From the NCBI GenBank assembly GCA_965207585.1, contig CBDBMT010000003.1:2728001-2792000 (forward strand): a DNA stretch of 64,000 bases, given 5' to 3'. The translations under genes were made by a program, and so were the position numbers. Positions within the stretch are counted from its first letter, which is position 1. Each line of letters begins with the position of its first letter. The notes under the pieces are model-generated. The model did not search any database and was not told the DNA's origin. It saw nothing but the letters and a program-made list of their open reading frames with translations. Of this stretch, positions 34,204 through 43,650 are shown one piece after another. Origin of the DNA: Bin87 sp965207585 (GTDB lineage Bacteria > Chloroflexota > Dehalococcoidia > Lucifugimonadales > UBA3495).

Positions 34204-34283
34204 TACAGTCGAAGGGAGGTGCTCGGCCACTTTTTTATTCTCTGCCTGGCGGATATGCCGAAACGTTTGCAATCAGGCACGAT

Positions 34284-35126
34284 ATGCCCAAAACCGTGGT
34301 AGCTCCAACTCCGGTACGACGTCGAAGAAAATCGCTGGGTCAGCACTTCCTGGCTGACTCCAGGGTTGCCAACCGGATCGTTGCGGCCGCAGAGCCGGAC
34401 GGGTCGGACACGGTGGTTGAGATCGGGCCGGGGGCGGGCGTGCTGACGCGGCGATTGGTGGAGCAGGCGGGCAAGGTCGTGGCGGTGGAATTGGATCCGC
34501 GGCTGTGCGAGGAACTGCCAAGGCGGCTGGGGTTCCCGTCGAACCTGGAGGTGGCACAGGGAGACGGGCGGGAGGTCGATCCGGACGCGCTGGTGGGTCC
34601 GGCAACGCCGTACAAGGTGGTGGCGAACCTGCCGTACTATGCGGCTGCCCCGATTGTGCGCCGGTTCCTGGAGACGGTGAGGCCGCCGACGCTGATGGTG
34701 GTGATGATGCAGCGGGAAGTGGCGGACGTGATGAACGCCAATCCGGGGGAGTTCACACTGTTGTCGGTGGCGACGCAGTTCTACGCGGAACCGACGGTGG
34801 TGGTGCAGGTGCCGGCGCGGAGTTTCAGGCCTCCGCCCAAGGTGTCCTCGACGGTTTTGAAGTTGGCGGTACGCGCGGAACCGGCTGTGGCAGTGACGGA
34901 TAGGGAGGAATTCTTCGCGCTGGTTCGGGCCGGGTTCAGCGCGCCGCGGAAGCAGTTGCGCAACTCGCTGATGCAGGGTACGGGGGCGTCGGCGGAGGCG
35001 GTTGCAACATCGCTATACGACGCTGGGATTGATCCGCAGAGACGGCCGGCCACGCTGGGGATCGGCGAATGGGCGGCGTTGGACGCGAAATGGCCGGCGA
35101 ACGTACCGAGATCGCGGACGGGCTAG
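34284..35126 (+). CDS. rsmA: 16S rRNA (adenine-N6,N6)-dimethyltransferase RsmA (KsgA)
   Basis: About 280 residues. The family opening KSLGQHFLADSRVANRIVAAAE is present, followed by the SAM site VEIGPGAGVLTRRLVE, AVELDPRLCEEL and the catalytic motif VANLPYYAAAPI (NLPY). MVVMMQREVADVMNA and FRPPPKVSSTVLKL are also typical. The enzyme dimethylates two adjacent adenosines in helix 45 of 16S rRNA. I start at the ATG at 34284, since upstream codons fall in the RNA gene. ispE follows after about 30 bp, an arrangement common in bacteria. Confidence 0.96.
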   Translation: MPKTVVAPTPVRRRRKSLGQHFLADSRVANRIVAAAEPDGSDTVVEIGPGAGVLTRRLVEQAGKVVAVELDPRLCEELPRRLGFPSNLEVAQGDGREVDPDALVGPATPYKVVANLPYYAAAPIVRRFLETVRPPTLMVVMMQREVADVMNANPGEFTLLSVATQFYAEPTVVVQVPARSFRPPPKVSSTVLKLAVRAEPAVAVTDREEFFALVRAGFSAPRKQLRNSLMQGTGASAEAVATSLYDAGIDPQRRPATLGIGEWAALDAKWPANVPRSRTG

Positions 35127-35158
35127 TTTCCAGTGGGCTTTTCATGGCGTCCGAGCGG

Positions 35159-36037
35159 ATGACACTCAAGGCGTATGCCAAGGTGAACCTGACGTTGGAG
35201 GTAATCGACAAACGGGACGACGGTTACCATAACGTTGCGACGATCCTTCAGACGGTGGATCTGGCTGACACGCTGGTGATTAACCAAGCCGACGAGCTTT
35301 CAGTGGAGTGTGATCAGGCAGAGTTGTCAGGTGAGAGGAACCTGGCGTGGAAGGCGACGACGGCGTTGGCAGAATGGGCCGGGATCGCTCCACGGGCGCG
35401 CATACGCATCGAGAAGAGCATTCCCGTTGCCTCGGGATTGGGGGGTGGGTCGGCGGACGCGGCGGCGACGCTGGTGGGCCTGAACCGGTTGTGGGGACTT
35501 GATCTCTCGGGTGAGGATTTGGCGATGGTAGCCGCCAGGCTGGGTTCCGACGTGCCGTTCCTGCTGACCGGGGGTACCGCGCTGGGAACAGGGAGGGGAG
35601 ATGAGATCACTCCGCTGTCGCAACTGCCGACGTTGGAGATGTTGCTGGTGGTTCCGGCGGAGAGCATGGAGGCCAAGACGCCTACTATGTACCGGGCGCT
35701 GAATCTGGAGGATTTTTCGGATGGCGCCAGGACGCAGGCGATTTCGGGCGATCTGGCGGTGCGGGACCTGACATCGGCTGACTATTGCAACGCATTTGAA
35801 AGGGCGGCGCGAGAAATCTTTCCAGACTTGGCGCACGTATGGGATACGGTGGCGGAGGTCACACAGCACCCGCCCCGATTGTCTGGAGCCGGGCCGGCGA
35901 TGTTCGTCATGCCGTCTTCGGAAAGTGAACGTATCCGGGTGGCTGAATCCTTGCAAGGCACTGGCGCGACGGCGTACCTTGTGCGGACGATTTGCCCAGA
36001 TGACAACGACTGGCCGGAACCGATCAACCGGTCCTGA
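35159..36037 (+). CDS. ispE: 4-diphosphocytidyl-2-C-methyl-D-erythritol kinase
   Basis: A 292-residue GHMP kinase of the MEP isoprenoid pathway. MTLKAYAKVNLTLEVIDKRDDGYHN is the classical start, the ATP site is IPVASGLGGGSADAAATLVGLN, and LGSDVPFLLTGGTALGTGRGDEI and LSGAGPAMFVM complete the family motifs. The ATG at 35159 is preferred because the family begins there; ATG 35144 would add five residues. Co-directional with rsmA and lgt. Confidence 0.95.
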   Translation: MTLKAYAKVNLTLEVIDKRDDGYHNVATILQTVDLADTLVINQADELSVECDQAELSGERNLAWKATTALAEWAGIAPRARIRIEKSIPVASGLGGGSADAAATLVGLNRLWGLDLSGEDLAMVAARLGSDVPFLLTGGTALGTGRGDEITPLSQLPTLEMLLVVPAESMEAKTPTMYRALNLEDFSDGARTQAISGDLAVRDLTSADYCNAFERAAREIFPDLAHVWDTVAEVTQHPPRLSGAGPAMFVMPSSESERIRVAESLQGTGATAYLVRTICPDDNDWPEPINRS

Positions 36038-36066
36038 AACAATGATCACGGAGACACCAATCGTCG

Positions 36067-36984
36067 ATGGATATTCTTGCGGTAATCAGCATACCCTTTG
36101 ATCCGGACATCATTCGGACCGCCGGGTTCATACTGTCCTGGCACGGCTTTTTCACCTTCGTCGCGGTCGCTGTCGCCGTGTATCTCACCTGGCGGTGGGG
36201 CCGCAAAGAGGGATTGGACGGCGACGCAATCCTATCGGTGGCGACGTGGTGCATTATCGGGGGGATCATCGGGGCGCGGATATTGCACGTCATTGATTTC
36301 TGGGACGACGTGTACCAGTACAATCCGGCGCGGATCGTCTACTTCTGGAACGGCGGAATCGCGATATTCGGAGCGTACCTGGGCGGGTTTGCGGGAGGCG
36401 CGACCTATATCACGCTGCGAAACGCCCGATGGCTGACCAGTTTCTTTGACAGCCCGGGACTGCGCTGGACAGGGATGCACCGGCCGATGGCCCAAATGCC
36501 GCCGGTGTCACACCTGGCCGACGTGGCCGCGCCGGCGCTGCTGATCGCGTTGGCGATAGGGCGAATCGGCGACGTGATTAACGGCGAGCACTGGTCCAGT
36601 TTTTCCGATCTGCCGTGGGCGTGGGTGTACACCGACCCGGACAGTCTGGGGTACGGCCGGCCGGCCTCGCATCCGGCGGTGGCTTACGAGTTGATCTTCT
36701 GCCTGATATGGGCGGGTGTACTGTGGTGGCTGAAGGATCGGGTGCGGCCGAGAGGAATGCTGTTCGCGCTGTTCTTCGCCGGGTACTCGGCGGGTCGGTT
36801 CTTCATATCGTTCGTGCGGCAGGAACAGAACACGTACATCTTCGGGTTCAACGAGGCGCAACTGGTAGCGCTGGCCGTCATGGTGGTGACGGTGCCGCTG
36901 TTGATCTACCGGGCGCGGCTGGCTCGGCCGGCGCGTGGGGGCCAGCGGGCGGCTCGAACTCAGGTGGAGACGGACGAAGGTTAG
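36067..36984 (+). CDS. lgt: Prolipoprotein diacylglyceryl transferase
   Basis: A 305-residue membrane enzyme with about seven hydrophobic segments. The Lgt signature (GARILHVIDFWDDVYQYNP...FWNGGIAIFGAYLGG) is clear. FILSWHGFFTF holds the conserved His-Gly region, and GRIGDVINGEHW corresponds to the GRxGNFxNxE motif. It transfers diacylglycerol to the lipobox Cys of lipoproteins such as the adaptor protein at 2755. An insertion of about 35 residues (ARWLTSFFDSPGL...) sits between conserved blocks. The stop at 36984 is 23 bp from the stop of the convergent Uma2 gene. Confidence 0.95.
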   Translation: MDILAVISIPFDPDIIRTAGFILSWHGFFTFVAVAVAVYLTWRWGRKEGLDGDAILSVATWCIIGGIIGARILHVIDFWDDVYQYNPARIVYFWNGGIAIFGAYLGGFAGGATYITLRNARWLTSFFDSPGLRWTGMHRPMAQMPPVSHLADVAAPALLIALAIGRIGDVINGEHWSSFSDLPWAWVYTDPDSLGYGRPASHPAVAYELIFCLIWAGVLWWLKDRVRPRGMLFALFFAGYSAGRFFISFVRQEQNTYIFGFNEAQLVALAVMVVTVPLLIYRARLARPARGGQRAARTQVETDEG

Positions 36985-37007
36985 CCAGGACGGCAGGCCG
37001 CGGAAGG

Positions 37008-37595
37008 TCAGCGGGCGGGAAGGGCTCGGGCAAAGATTGGCCCCAGATCGATAGTGATGCCCGGCATGGCGTCGGAGGTAAGAGTGTCCGAGGCGGTGAA
37101 GGTTCGGACCGGCGCGAAAGTGGAGCCATCGCCGGAGTGAATGGTTACCGTCGCTGCGTCGAGATCGACTATCCAGACCTCGCGGACGCCGTTAGCGGCA
37201 TAGATGGGCAACTTCTCGTTGAGGTCGCGGCGGCGGGTGGAATCGGAGAGGATTTCGACGACGACATCGGGAGCGCCGGCAGCGGCAAGTTGGCCGAGAA
37301 TGTGCCGACGTTCGTTGGATACGAACAGCAAGTCGGGTTGATAGGTGTTGAACTCGTCGATGTGCACGTCATAGGGCGCACCGAAAATTTCGCCGATGCC
37401 GAGCGCGTTAACCTGAGTTCCCAGGGGGATGAATAACTGAAACAGGAAGACCTGATGCGAGTAGCTGGCGCCGGACATTTCAATGAGTTCTCCATTGATG
37501 AGTTGGTAGCGTGCGCCGGAGTTCTCTGGCGGGGTCATCGCCACGTAGTCCGCGTTGGTCAGCCTGGTGCGCGGTTTCGCTTTGGGCTGGGTCAT
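37008..37595 (-). CDS. Uma2 family (DUF820) PD-(D/E)XK nuclease-like protein, second copy
   Basis: A 195-residue protein. The N-terminal block (LTNADYVAMTPPENSGARYQLINGEL), YQPDLLFVS, PDVVVEILSDSTRRRDLNEKLPIYAANGVREVWIVD and the closing beta strands fit Uma2. The start is fixed by ATG 37595 with AAGGAGG seven bases upstream. It diverges strongly from the copy at 25364, so the two are old paralogues. It follows recJ by 31 bp on the same strand. Confidence 0.9.
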   Translation of the reverse strand: MTQPKAKPRTRLTNADYVAMTPPENSGARYQLINGELIEMSGASYSHQVFLFQLFIPLGTQVNALGIGEIFGAPYDVHIDEFNTYQPDLLFVSNERRHILGQLAAAGAPDVVVEILSDSTRRRDLNEKLPIYAANGVREVWIVDLDAATVTIHSGDGSTFAPVRTFTASDTLTSDAMPGITIDLGPIFARALPAR

Positions 37596-37626
37596 GGGGG
37601 CGCCTCCTTGTTTCTGCTGATGCAAA

Positions 37627-39324
37627 TTATACTGCCGGGCGGATGTAGTCGAGACGGAGGTAGGGGCGCCGTTCGCCGCGATAGCTGTCCTCCGCGAGCT
37701 GGAAGACGATGTCAGCGGCCTCGTATCCGCCCCATTCGCCGGCATAATTCCACGACAGGGCGTCGATAGAACGGCCTCCACTGCTGACGCGCAGCTTGAG
37801 GTGCTGCCCGTTGGAGCCGACGTAGCCGGCATTGGTTACCCTGACGCCTCGGGTCAGATAGCGGGGCGTCGGATTGTCCTTGCCGAAGGGCTCAAGACGG
37901 GAACACAGCTCGGCCATGGCGGGGCTGAGGAGTTCGTCCAGGGCACCTTCGGCGTGGATTTCCAGCGACGGTTCGGGTCCGAACAGGCCCATTCGGGCGT
38001 TGGCGATGCCGGTGAGCCGATCCGCAACCTCAGCGTAGTGTTCGTTGCGCACCGTGAAGCCGGCGGCGGCCTGATGTCCGCCGTACTTGACTAGAAGATC
38101 GTCGCATTGAGAGATGGCGTCGATCAGGCTGAAATCGCCGACACTGCGGGCGCTGGCGACCAGGTGGTCGGCGTCGGCTCGCGCCAAGGCGACCGATGGC
38201 CGATTGAACAGTTCGGTGAGGCGTCCGGCAACCAAGCCATTGATGCCTGGGGTGTACGCCTCATCGTAGGTGATGAGAATTGCCGGCAGAGGCGAGGATG
38301 TCAAAACCTGCTCTACGGCAATGCCGAAGGATCGGGTGGTCAGGTCGCGGCGGCGGGTATTGTATTGTTCCAGTTGAGTAGTGAGGCGCTCGCCCTCGCG
38401 TTCGTCGTCAGTCAGTAGCAGATTGAGTGAGGTTTCGGGATGCGCCATGCGGCCCGAGGAGTTGAGGCGGGGAGCGATCTGGAAGGAAATGTTCTCGGCG
38501 CGGATGGGGCGATTGGCGAGGTTGATCCGTCGGAGCAGAGCGCGCAGTCCGGGACGGGTGGTGAACGGCAGGACTTCCAACCCGCGTTGGACGATGTGGC
38601 GGTTCTCGTCGCGCAATGGGACGAGATCGGCGACGGTGCCCAGAGCGGCGAGTTCCAAGAGCGACGGATCGTCGGGTTCGCCTATGTGCTCCAACAAGGC
38701 GGCGGCGAGCTTGTAGGCGATTCCTGCGCCGCAGAGCTCGGGGAAGGGATACCGATTGCCGGTCATGCGGGGGTTGACGATGGCCACTGCGTCAGGGAGT
38801 CGAGGAGGTGGAACGTGGTGGTCGGTAATGACGACGTCGGTCCCCTTTTGGTTCGCCAGGGACACTTCCGCTGAGTTGCTGACGCCGGAGTCGACGGTAA
38901 CGATCAGGGTTGCGCCCCGACAAATGAGGCGTTCCACGGCCAGCGGGGTCATGCCGTGTCCCTCGGCTACGGGGTCAGGCAGGTAGGGGATAACGCGGGC
39001 GCCGAGTCGCTGTAGTGTTTGGCTGAGGATCGCGGTGCCGGTGATGCCGTCGACGTCGAAGTCGCCAAAGACCGCAACCGTCTCATGGGAGCGGATGGCG
39101 GCGGCGAGCCGGGGCAACGCAGCGTCGACACCAGGGAGGGAATCCGGTGAATAGGGCACGTTGGGCGGATCAAGAAACCGGCTCAGCGCGGCCTCATCAC
39201 CGATGCCGCGCGACAGCAGCAACTGAACGGCGGGGGCGGAAAGGTGAGAAGGAAGACGGTGTCCGTCGGGCCGAGGCGGGAGCAGCCAGCGACGGGAAGG
39301 GGGAGTATGCCGAGTGGAGGTCAC
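37627..39324 (-). CDS. recJ: Single-stranded-DNA-specific exonuclease RecJ
   Basis: A 565-residue DHH-family 5'-3' exonuclease used in recombination and mismatch repair. Motifs in order are FGDFDVDGITGTAIL (motif I), VTVDSGVSN, VITDHHVPPP (DHH), CGAGIAYKLA, the DHHA1 domain with YGGHQAAAGFTV, and a C-terminal OB-like domain. The start is GTG 39324, overlapping the fabF stop by four bases (GTGA), so translation is coupled. Third gene of the radical SAM-fabF-recJ operon. Confidence 0.95.
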   Translation of the reverse strand: MTSTRHTPPSRRWLLPPRPDGHRLPSHLSAPAVQLLLSRGIGDEAALSRFLDPPNVPYSPDSLPGVDAALPRLAAAIRSHETVAVFGDFDVDGITGTAILSQTLQRLGARVIPYLPDPVAEGHGMTPLAVERLICRGATLIVTVDSGVSNSAEVSLANQKGTDVVITDHHVPPPRLPDAVAIVNPRMTGNRYPFPELCGAGIAYKLAAALLEHIGEPDDPSLLELAALGTVADLVPLRDENRHIVQRGLEVLPFTTRPGLRALLRRINLANRPIRAENISFQIAPRLNSSGRMAHPETSLNLLLTDDEREGERLTTQLEQYNTRRRDLTTRSFGIAVEQVLTSSPLPAILITYDEAYTPGINGLVAGRLTELFNRPSVALARADADHLVASARSVGDFSLIDAISQCDDLLVKYGGHQAAAGFTVRNEHYAEVADRLTGIANARMGLFGPEPSLEIHAEGALDELLSPAMAELCSRLEPFGKDNPTPRYLTRGVRVTNAGYVGSNGQHLKLRVSSGGRSIDALSWNYAGEWGGYEAADIVFQLAEDSYRGERRPYLRLDYIRPAV

Positions 39325-40580
39325 AGACCGGGTCGGGTCAGCACGATCACGGAGTTGTGACCGCCGAACCCGAAGGAATTGCTGAGCGCCACGTTGATGT
39401 CGCCGGCTCGGGCGACGTTGGGGACATAGTCAAGGTCGCACTCGTCGTCGGGGTCGTCGAGATTGATGGTAGGCGGCATCAGACTCTCAGCGAGGACACG
39501 AATGCACAGGGCGGCTTCCAGGGCACCGCCCGCGCCGAGGAGGTGACCGGTCATGCTCTTGGTGCTGCTGATGGGGATGCGGTAAGCCGCGTCGCCCAAA
39601 GCCAGCTTGAGGGCCTTGGTTTCGTGCCAGTCGTTCAGGGGCGTGGAGGTACCATGGGCGTTGAGGTAGTCGACGTCGGCAGGCCGCAGGCCGGCGGCGG
39701 CGAGGGCCTCGGTGACGGCCGTAGCAGCGCTCTGGCCGGTGGGGTTGGGCTCGGTGAGATGGTGGCTGTCGCTGGTGGCCGCGTAGCCCCGCAACTCGGC
39801 TATGGGTTCGGCTCCCCGGTCGGCGGCGTGCTCCGCGCTTTCAAGGACCATGATGGCTGACCCTTCGGCCAGAACGAAACCGTCGCGGTTCCGGTTGAAG
39901 GGCTGGCTGGCTCGCTGGGGGTTGTCGTTCTGGCGAGACAGGGCGCGTAAGGCGTTGAAACCGGCGACGGAAAGGGGCGCCACGGGCGCCTCAGCTCCGC
40001 CGGCAAGGACGACTTCGGCCTTGCCGTGACGGATGAGGTCCCAGCCGGCGCCGATGGCATCTGCCCCACTGCTGCAAGAGGAGGTGATGCAGTAGTTGGC
40101 CCCCATGGCTCCGGTGACCATGGAAACCTGGGCGGAACCCATGTCGGCGAGCATCATGGGGATGAGAAAAGGAGTGACGCGGCGCGGGCCGCGGTCCAGC
40201 AGGACCTGGTGCTGTTCGGTGAGGGTGGTTATGCCGCCGATACCGCTGCCGACGACGACGTGGACGCTGTAGCGGTCCATTTCGCGCGGGTTGAGCTCGG
40301 CCTGGGCGCAGGCTTCCTGGGCTGCGACGGCGGCGAACTGGGCGAACCGATCCATGCGCCGGGCGTCCTTGCGCTCAAGGTAATTCTCGGGATCGAACCC
40401 CTTGACCTCGGCGGCGAAACGGGTATCGAATGCCTCGGGGTCGAACCCGGTAATGTAGTCGATGCCGGACTGGCCAGCGGCGACGGCGCACCAGGTGTCG
40501 GCGACGTTCAGGCCCAGCGGGCTGACCATTCCCACGCCCGTTACGACCACCCTCCGGCCGGAGCCGCCGCCGGTTGTCAT
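39321..40580 (-). CDS. fabF: 3-oxoacyl-[acyl-carrier-protein] synthase II
   Basis: A 419-residue condensing enzyme of fatty-acid elongation. It starts RRVVVTGVGMVSPLGLNV. The catalytic Cys is in ITSSCSSGADAIG (CSSGAD where most have CATG), and the two His lie in LNAHGTSTPLND and STKSMTGHLLGAGG, with the conserved Lys in STKSM. The C-terminal NSFGFGGHNSVIVL motif is present. The gene is 9 bp downstream of the radical SAM gene and overlaps recJ. No acpP or fabG is adjacent. Confidence 0.95.
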   Translation of the reverse strand: MTTGGGSGRRVVVTGVGMVSPLGLNVADTWCAVAAGQSGIDYITGFDPEAFDTRFAAEVKGFDPENYLERKDARRMDRFAQFAAVAAQEACAQAELNPREMDRYSVHVVVGSGIGGITTLTEQHQVLLDRGPRRVTPFLIPMMLADMGSAQVSMVTGAMGANYCITSSCSSGADAIGAGWDLIRHGKAEVVLAGGAEAPVAPLSVAGFNALRALSRQNDNPQRASQPFNRNRDGFVLAEGSAIMVLESAEHAADRGAEPIAELRGYAATSDSHHLTEPNPTGQSAATAVTEALAAAGLRPADVDYLNAHGTSTPLNDWHETKALKLALGDAAYRIPISSTKSMTGHLLGAGGALEAALCIRVLAESLMPPTINLDDPDDECDLDYVPNVARAGDINVALSNSFGFGGHNSVIVLTRPGL

Positions 40581-40589
40581 GCTGTCTCG

Positions 40590-42437
40590 CTATCTCGCCT
40601 GGTTGGGATTGCGCCGATGAGTGGCGGTGTCGAGGACGCCGTTGAGCATCTCGGTGACCTCGGTGACGCGGGCGGAGATGCCGGTGGCGACGTCCTTGCT
40701 GCCGCTGTCGGCCCGTTCGGCGTAAACCCGCAGAGCTTCCGACGTTTCGTTGATCCTGACCCGGAGGTTGTCCATGAAATCGGAGCCCATGTTGGACAGG
40801 GGCTGGCTGACGGAACGCAGGGTATCGGCGAGTTCGGTCACGCGCTGGTTGATATTCTCGCCGAGTTCCTTGCCAGCCTGCTCCACCTGGTGGGACCAGT
40901 TGCGCATGGTCTCTGTGGTCTCGGACAGGTCCTGCACGCTGCGGGCCTGCCGCAGGCGGTAGTTCCCGAGGATGCGGAAGATGCGACCGTACAGCGCATC
41001 AATGGAAGTGAGCTTAGCGCTGTACTTGTCGAACAGTTCACGGCTTTCGGCCATGGTCCAGCGATCGTCTTCGTGGACGAACTGACGGCCGGTGTAGAGC
41101 TCGTAGGGCCGCATTTCGCCTTCCTGGAGAAGATCGCCCTGGGCGTTCAGCGGCTTGAGGCTCCAGTTCGAAGTCGCCGGAAGCGGCGTGAGGAGGTTGG
41201 CGGTCTGATACCGGCTGTGCTGGGTGACCCAGTCGGCCAGAGTCATGATGGACTCTTCGGTGTCGTAGGGCAGACCGATGATGGTCATGGCGACGACGGA
41301 AAAGCCCTTTTCGTTGAGGTGTACCAGGTCTTTCTGCATCTGGCCTGGTTCCTGGCGCTTGCGAACGGCGGCCAGGCTCTCGGCGTTGTTGGACTCGACG
41401 CCGAGGTAGAGCATCTTGACGTTAGCGTCCATCAGCGCGTCGGCCAACTCGTCGTCCTGACCGATCTCGGCGCGAGCCTGGCAGATCATGTTCATGGAGT
41501 CGGTGCGGCCGGCCCAGCCCTTGAGGCGCTCGAGGCGCTCGTTGCGGAACTTGACCGCGCGCAGCGGGGGAGTGTGCAGGTCGTCGGAGATGAAGACGTT
41601 GAACTTCCCGTTGCGGCCGGTGTGGATCAGGCCGTCAGCGGCGAGCTCTTCCAGCTGCTCGATGCGGCGGAACTCGGTGTCGCGGTCGATGAGGCGGTAG
41701 CCGAGGAACTGTTGGATGACCTGGCAGTAGGAGCAGTTTTCGGTGCAGCCGCGCACGGTCTCGAGGACGCCGCCGGCCATGGGGTTCATGGGAGACAGGC
41801 CTCGGATCGACCGGAAGTCGGGCAGGGGCACGAAGTCGGGGGCGACCAGGCCCTTGCGTCGGGTCTGGATCACGTGGCCGTCGCGCATGAAGGAAATGCC
41901 GGCCACCCGCTCAAGGTACTGGTACTTGCGGTCGTCGCGCCAGGTGAGCAGGATGTCACAGAGCTGGCCGATGATGTCCTCGCCCTCGCGGTTGACGATG
42001 GCGTCGAAGCCGCCGCGGGCGATGGCCTCTTCGGGTAACGGGCTCATCTGGGGCCCGCCGCCAAGGATTACAAGTTCAGGATGGAATTCGCGGGCCTGGC
42101 GGGCGATTTCGTAGGCGCGGGGCGTCTCGTTGATGAGAGACGTGATCATGAGGACGTCGATGCTATCGAGGTCCTTGTCGGGGTCCATGCGACCCAGACG
42201 ATCTTCGAACCAGATATCCCGTTCGTAGACGTAGGGCCCCTCCCACTGGGCCAAAGCTCCGGAGAGGAACAACATTCCCTGGCGAGGGATGGCAATGTAT
42301 TCGAAATTGCCACCCGCTGACGCCGGCTGGACCATCATGACCCGCCGGGTGCGGTTGCCCCGGGGTTGTATGGAAACGGGCGACTGGGTGGCGGGGGTGC
42401 CGTCGAACTTAGTATCGAGCAGTTCTATAACGCTCAT
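40590..42437 (-). CDS. B12-binding-domain radical SAM protein with C-terminal helical tail
   Basis: A 615-residue protein. Residues 30-165 resemble the cobalamin-binding Rossmann domain of this class (RRVMMVQPASAGG, then LVILGGGPQMSPLPEEA and VNREGED). The radical SAM cluster CTENCSYC (CxxxCxxC) appears at about 235, followed by FNVFISDDLHTPP and ESNNAESLAAVRKRQ. The elements are those of the P-methylase/Fe-S oxidoreductase group (BchE/HpnP-like). A typical DxHxxG cobalamin lower-ligand motif is not obvious. From about 505 a polar heptad-like helix runs to the end (VEQAGKELGENINQRVTEL...), which is unusual. Substrate unknown. It heads an operon with fabF and recJ and has a consensus -10 TATAAT upstream. 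Confidence 0.85.
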   Translation of the reverse strand: MSVIELLDTKFDGTPATQSPVSIQPRGNRTRRVMMVQPASAGGNFEYIAIPRQGMLFLSGALAQWEGPYVYERDIWFEDRLGRMDPDKDLDSIDVLMITSLINETPRAYEIARQAREFHPELVILGGGPQMSPLPEEAIARGGFDAIVNREGEDIIGQLCDILLTWRDDRKYQYLERVAGISFMRDGHVIQTRRKGLVAPDFVPLPDFRSIRGLSPMNPMAGGVLETVRGCTENCSYCQVIQQFLGYRLIDRDTEFRRIEQLEELAADGLIHTGRNGKFNVFISDDLHTPPLRAVKFRNERLERLKGWAGRTDSMNMICQARAEIGQDDELADALMDANVKMLYLGVESNNAESLAAVRKRQEPGQMQKDLVHLNEKGFSVVAMTIIGLPYDTEESIMTLADWVTQHSRYQTANLLTPLPATSNWSLKPLNAQGDLLQEGEMRPYELYTGRQFVHEDDRWTMAESRELFDKYSAKLTSIDALYGRIFRILGNYRLRQARSVQDLSETTETMRNWSHQVEQAGKELGENINQRVTELADTLRSVSQPLSNMGSDFMDNLRVRINETSEALRVYAERADSGSKDVATGISARVTEVTEMLNGVLDTATHRRNPNQAR

Positions 42438-42511
42438 TTTAGCTCACGTACTCCGATGCCGTTGGACAGGAGCGATTGGTGCTGCGAGTTTCATCTAGAG
42501 GTTAGGGGGGC

Positions 42512-42547
42512 ATTATACAACATCGCCACGTCGTGCTCGCAATGACA
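42512..42547 (-). promoter_or_regulatory. Promoter of the radical SAM-fabF-recJ operon
   Basis: A perfect -10 TATAAT (minus strand, 42517-42512) lies about 75 bp before the ATG at 42437. The best -35 is TTGCGA with a long 19-bp spacer inside a segment reading GTCATTGCGAGCACGACG, which looks like a dispersed repeat. Confidence 0.45.
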
Positions 42548-42575
42548 AAACCCAAAGCTGAACGGTGTGGCAGGT

Positions 42576-43544
42576 TCAGCGGCCGCGGAAATGGGGAACG
42601 ATGTCCTTGGCGATGACCTCGAGATGGCGGCGACGGTCCTCGCGGGGGGCCGCGATGCTGAAAATAATGTAGCGGGCTCCAGCGTCGATGTATTCTTCCA
42701 GCCTTTCGATGCACATCCTGGGGGTGCCCAGCAGGCAGTAGCGGCGGACGATGTTGATGAACTCGCCGCCGTAGAGGTACTGGTTGCCCAGAGCCTGGGC
42801 AGCGGTGCGGGCCGCCTGCTCTTCAGTGGGCGCCAGGGTGATGTAGGGGAAAAAGGCCCACTGGAAGCCGGTGATGTCGCGGTTTTCCTCGTCGGCAAAG
42901 GCGGCGATTTTGGTCACGCTGTCACGATAGCGCTCGGGACTGTAGAAATAGGGCAGCCAGCCATCGCCGTACCGAACGGCGCGACGCATGGCGGCGTCAC
43001 GGCGGCCGGCGACCCAGATGGGAGGGTGAGGCTGCTGTTCGGGCTTGGGGTTGATGGCGGCTTCGTCCAGAGTGTAGTGCCGGCCCGGGAAGGTAACGGA
43101 GTCCTCGGTCCAGAGGCGGCGCAGGGCGTCGAGGCACTCGTCGGTGCGACGGCCGCGGCGTCGAATGTCCAGGCCGGCGTTCTCGTACTCCATGGGGAAC
43201 TCGCCGCCGACGCCAACGCCCAGGGTAAGCCGCCCGCCGGATGCGATGTCCAGGGTGGCGGTCATGCGGGCCAGCATGAGGGGGTGGTAGAAGGGAACCA
43301 GGGTGACAGAGGTGACGACACGCATCCTCTGGGTGGCGCCGGCCGCGACGGCGAGCAGCGGCAGCGCGGCGTGGGTCGGGCCCGGCGGGCGACCGCGCAT
43401 GAAATGCTCGCCGGCTCCCATGTACTCGAAACCCAAGTCTTCCATGAGGCGAGCCTGCTCTGCGGTGCGGCTGGCGGGCAAGGCCATACTGGCGCCGAAG
43501 TGCAGGGCGTCGGTATTAGTGGCCCGGTTTGCGGATGTGGTCAT
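42576..43544 (-). CDS. LLM class flavin-dependent oxidoreductase (F420/FMN)
   Basis: A 322-residue luciferase-like TIM-barrel enzyme. It contains LMEDLGFEYMGAGEHFM, VVTSVTLVPFYHPLMLARMTATLDIASGGRLTLGVGVGGEFPMEYENAG and PHPPIWVAGRRDAAMRRAVRYGDGWLP, typical of the F420-dependent/nitrilotriacetate-type subgroup. It lies 106 bp downstream of a flavin reductase-like gene in the same direction, so the pair may be a two-component monooxygenase in which the reductase supplies reduced flavin. Substrate unknown. Confidence 0.9.
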   Translation of the reverse strand: MTTSANRATNTDALHFGASMALPASRTAEQARLMEDLGFEYMGAGEHFMRGRPPGPTHAALPLLAVAAGATQRMRVVTSVTLVPFYHPLMLARMTATLDIASGGRLTLGVGVGGEFPMEYENAGLDIRRRGRRTDECLDALRRLWTEDSVTFPGRHYTLDEAAINPKPEQQPHPPIWVAGRRDAAMRRAVRYGDGWLPYFYSPERYRDSVTKIAAFADEENRDITGFQWAFFPYITLAPTEEQAARTAAQALGNQYLYGGEFINIVRRYCLLGTPRMCIERLEEYIDAGARYIIFSIAAPREDRRRHLEVIAKDIVPHFRGR

Positions 43545-43650
43545 GGTTGCGCTTGCCGGTCAGTGCCCTATGGTTACCCTTACGTATGAGGGCAGGCTCG
43601 GCACCTGCCCTCGTGGTTTCTGCGATAGGACCGAACGGCGGCCGGGTGGT

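Noticed and set aside
33903..34283. Small open frames in the spacer before rsmA
   Set aside because: The sequence is explained by the SRP RNA gene; the frames have no ribosome sites or family matches.
40026..42038. 670-codon plus-strand open frame rich in Gly, Val, Asp and Ala
   Set aside because: It lies antisense to fabF and the radical SAM gene, whose protein motifs are unmistakable. Long antisense frames are expected at this GC content.
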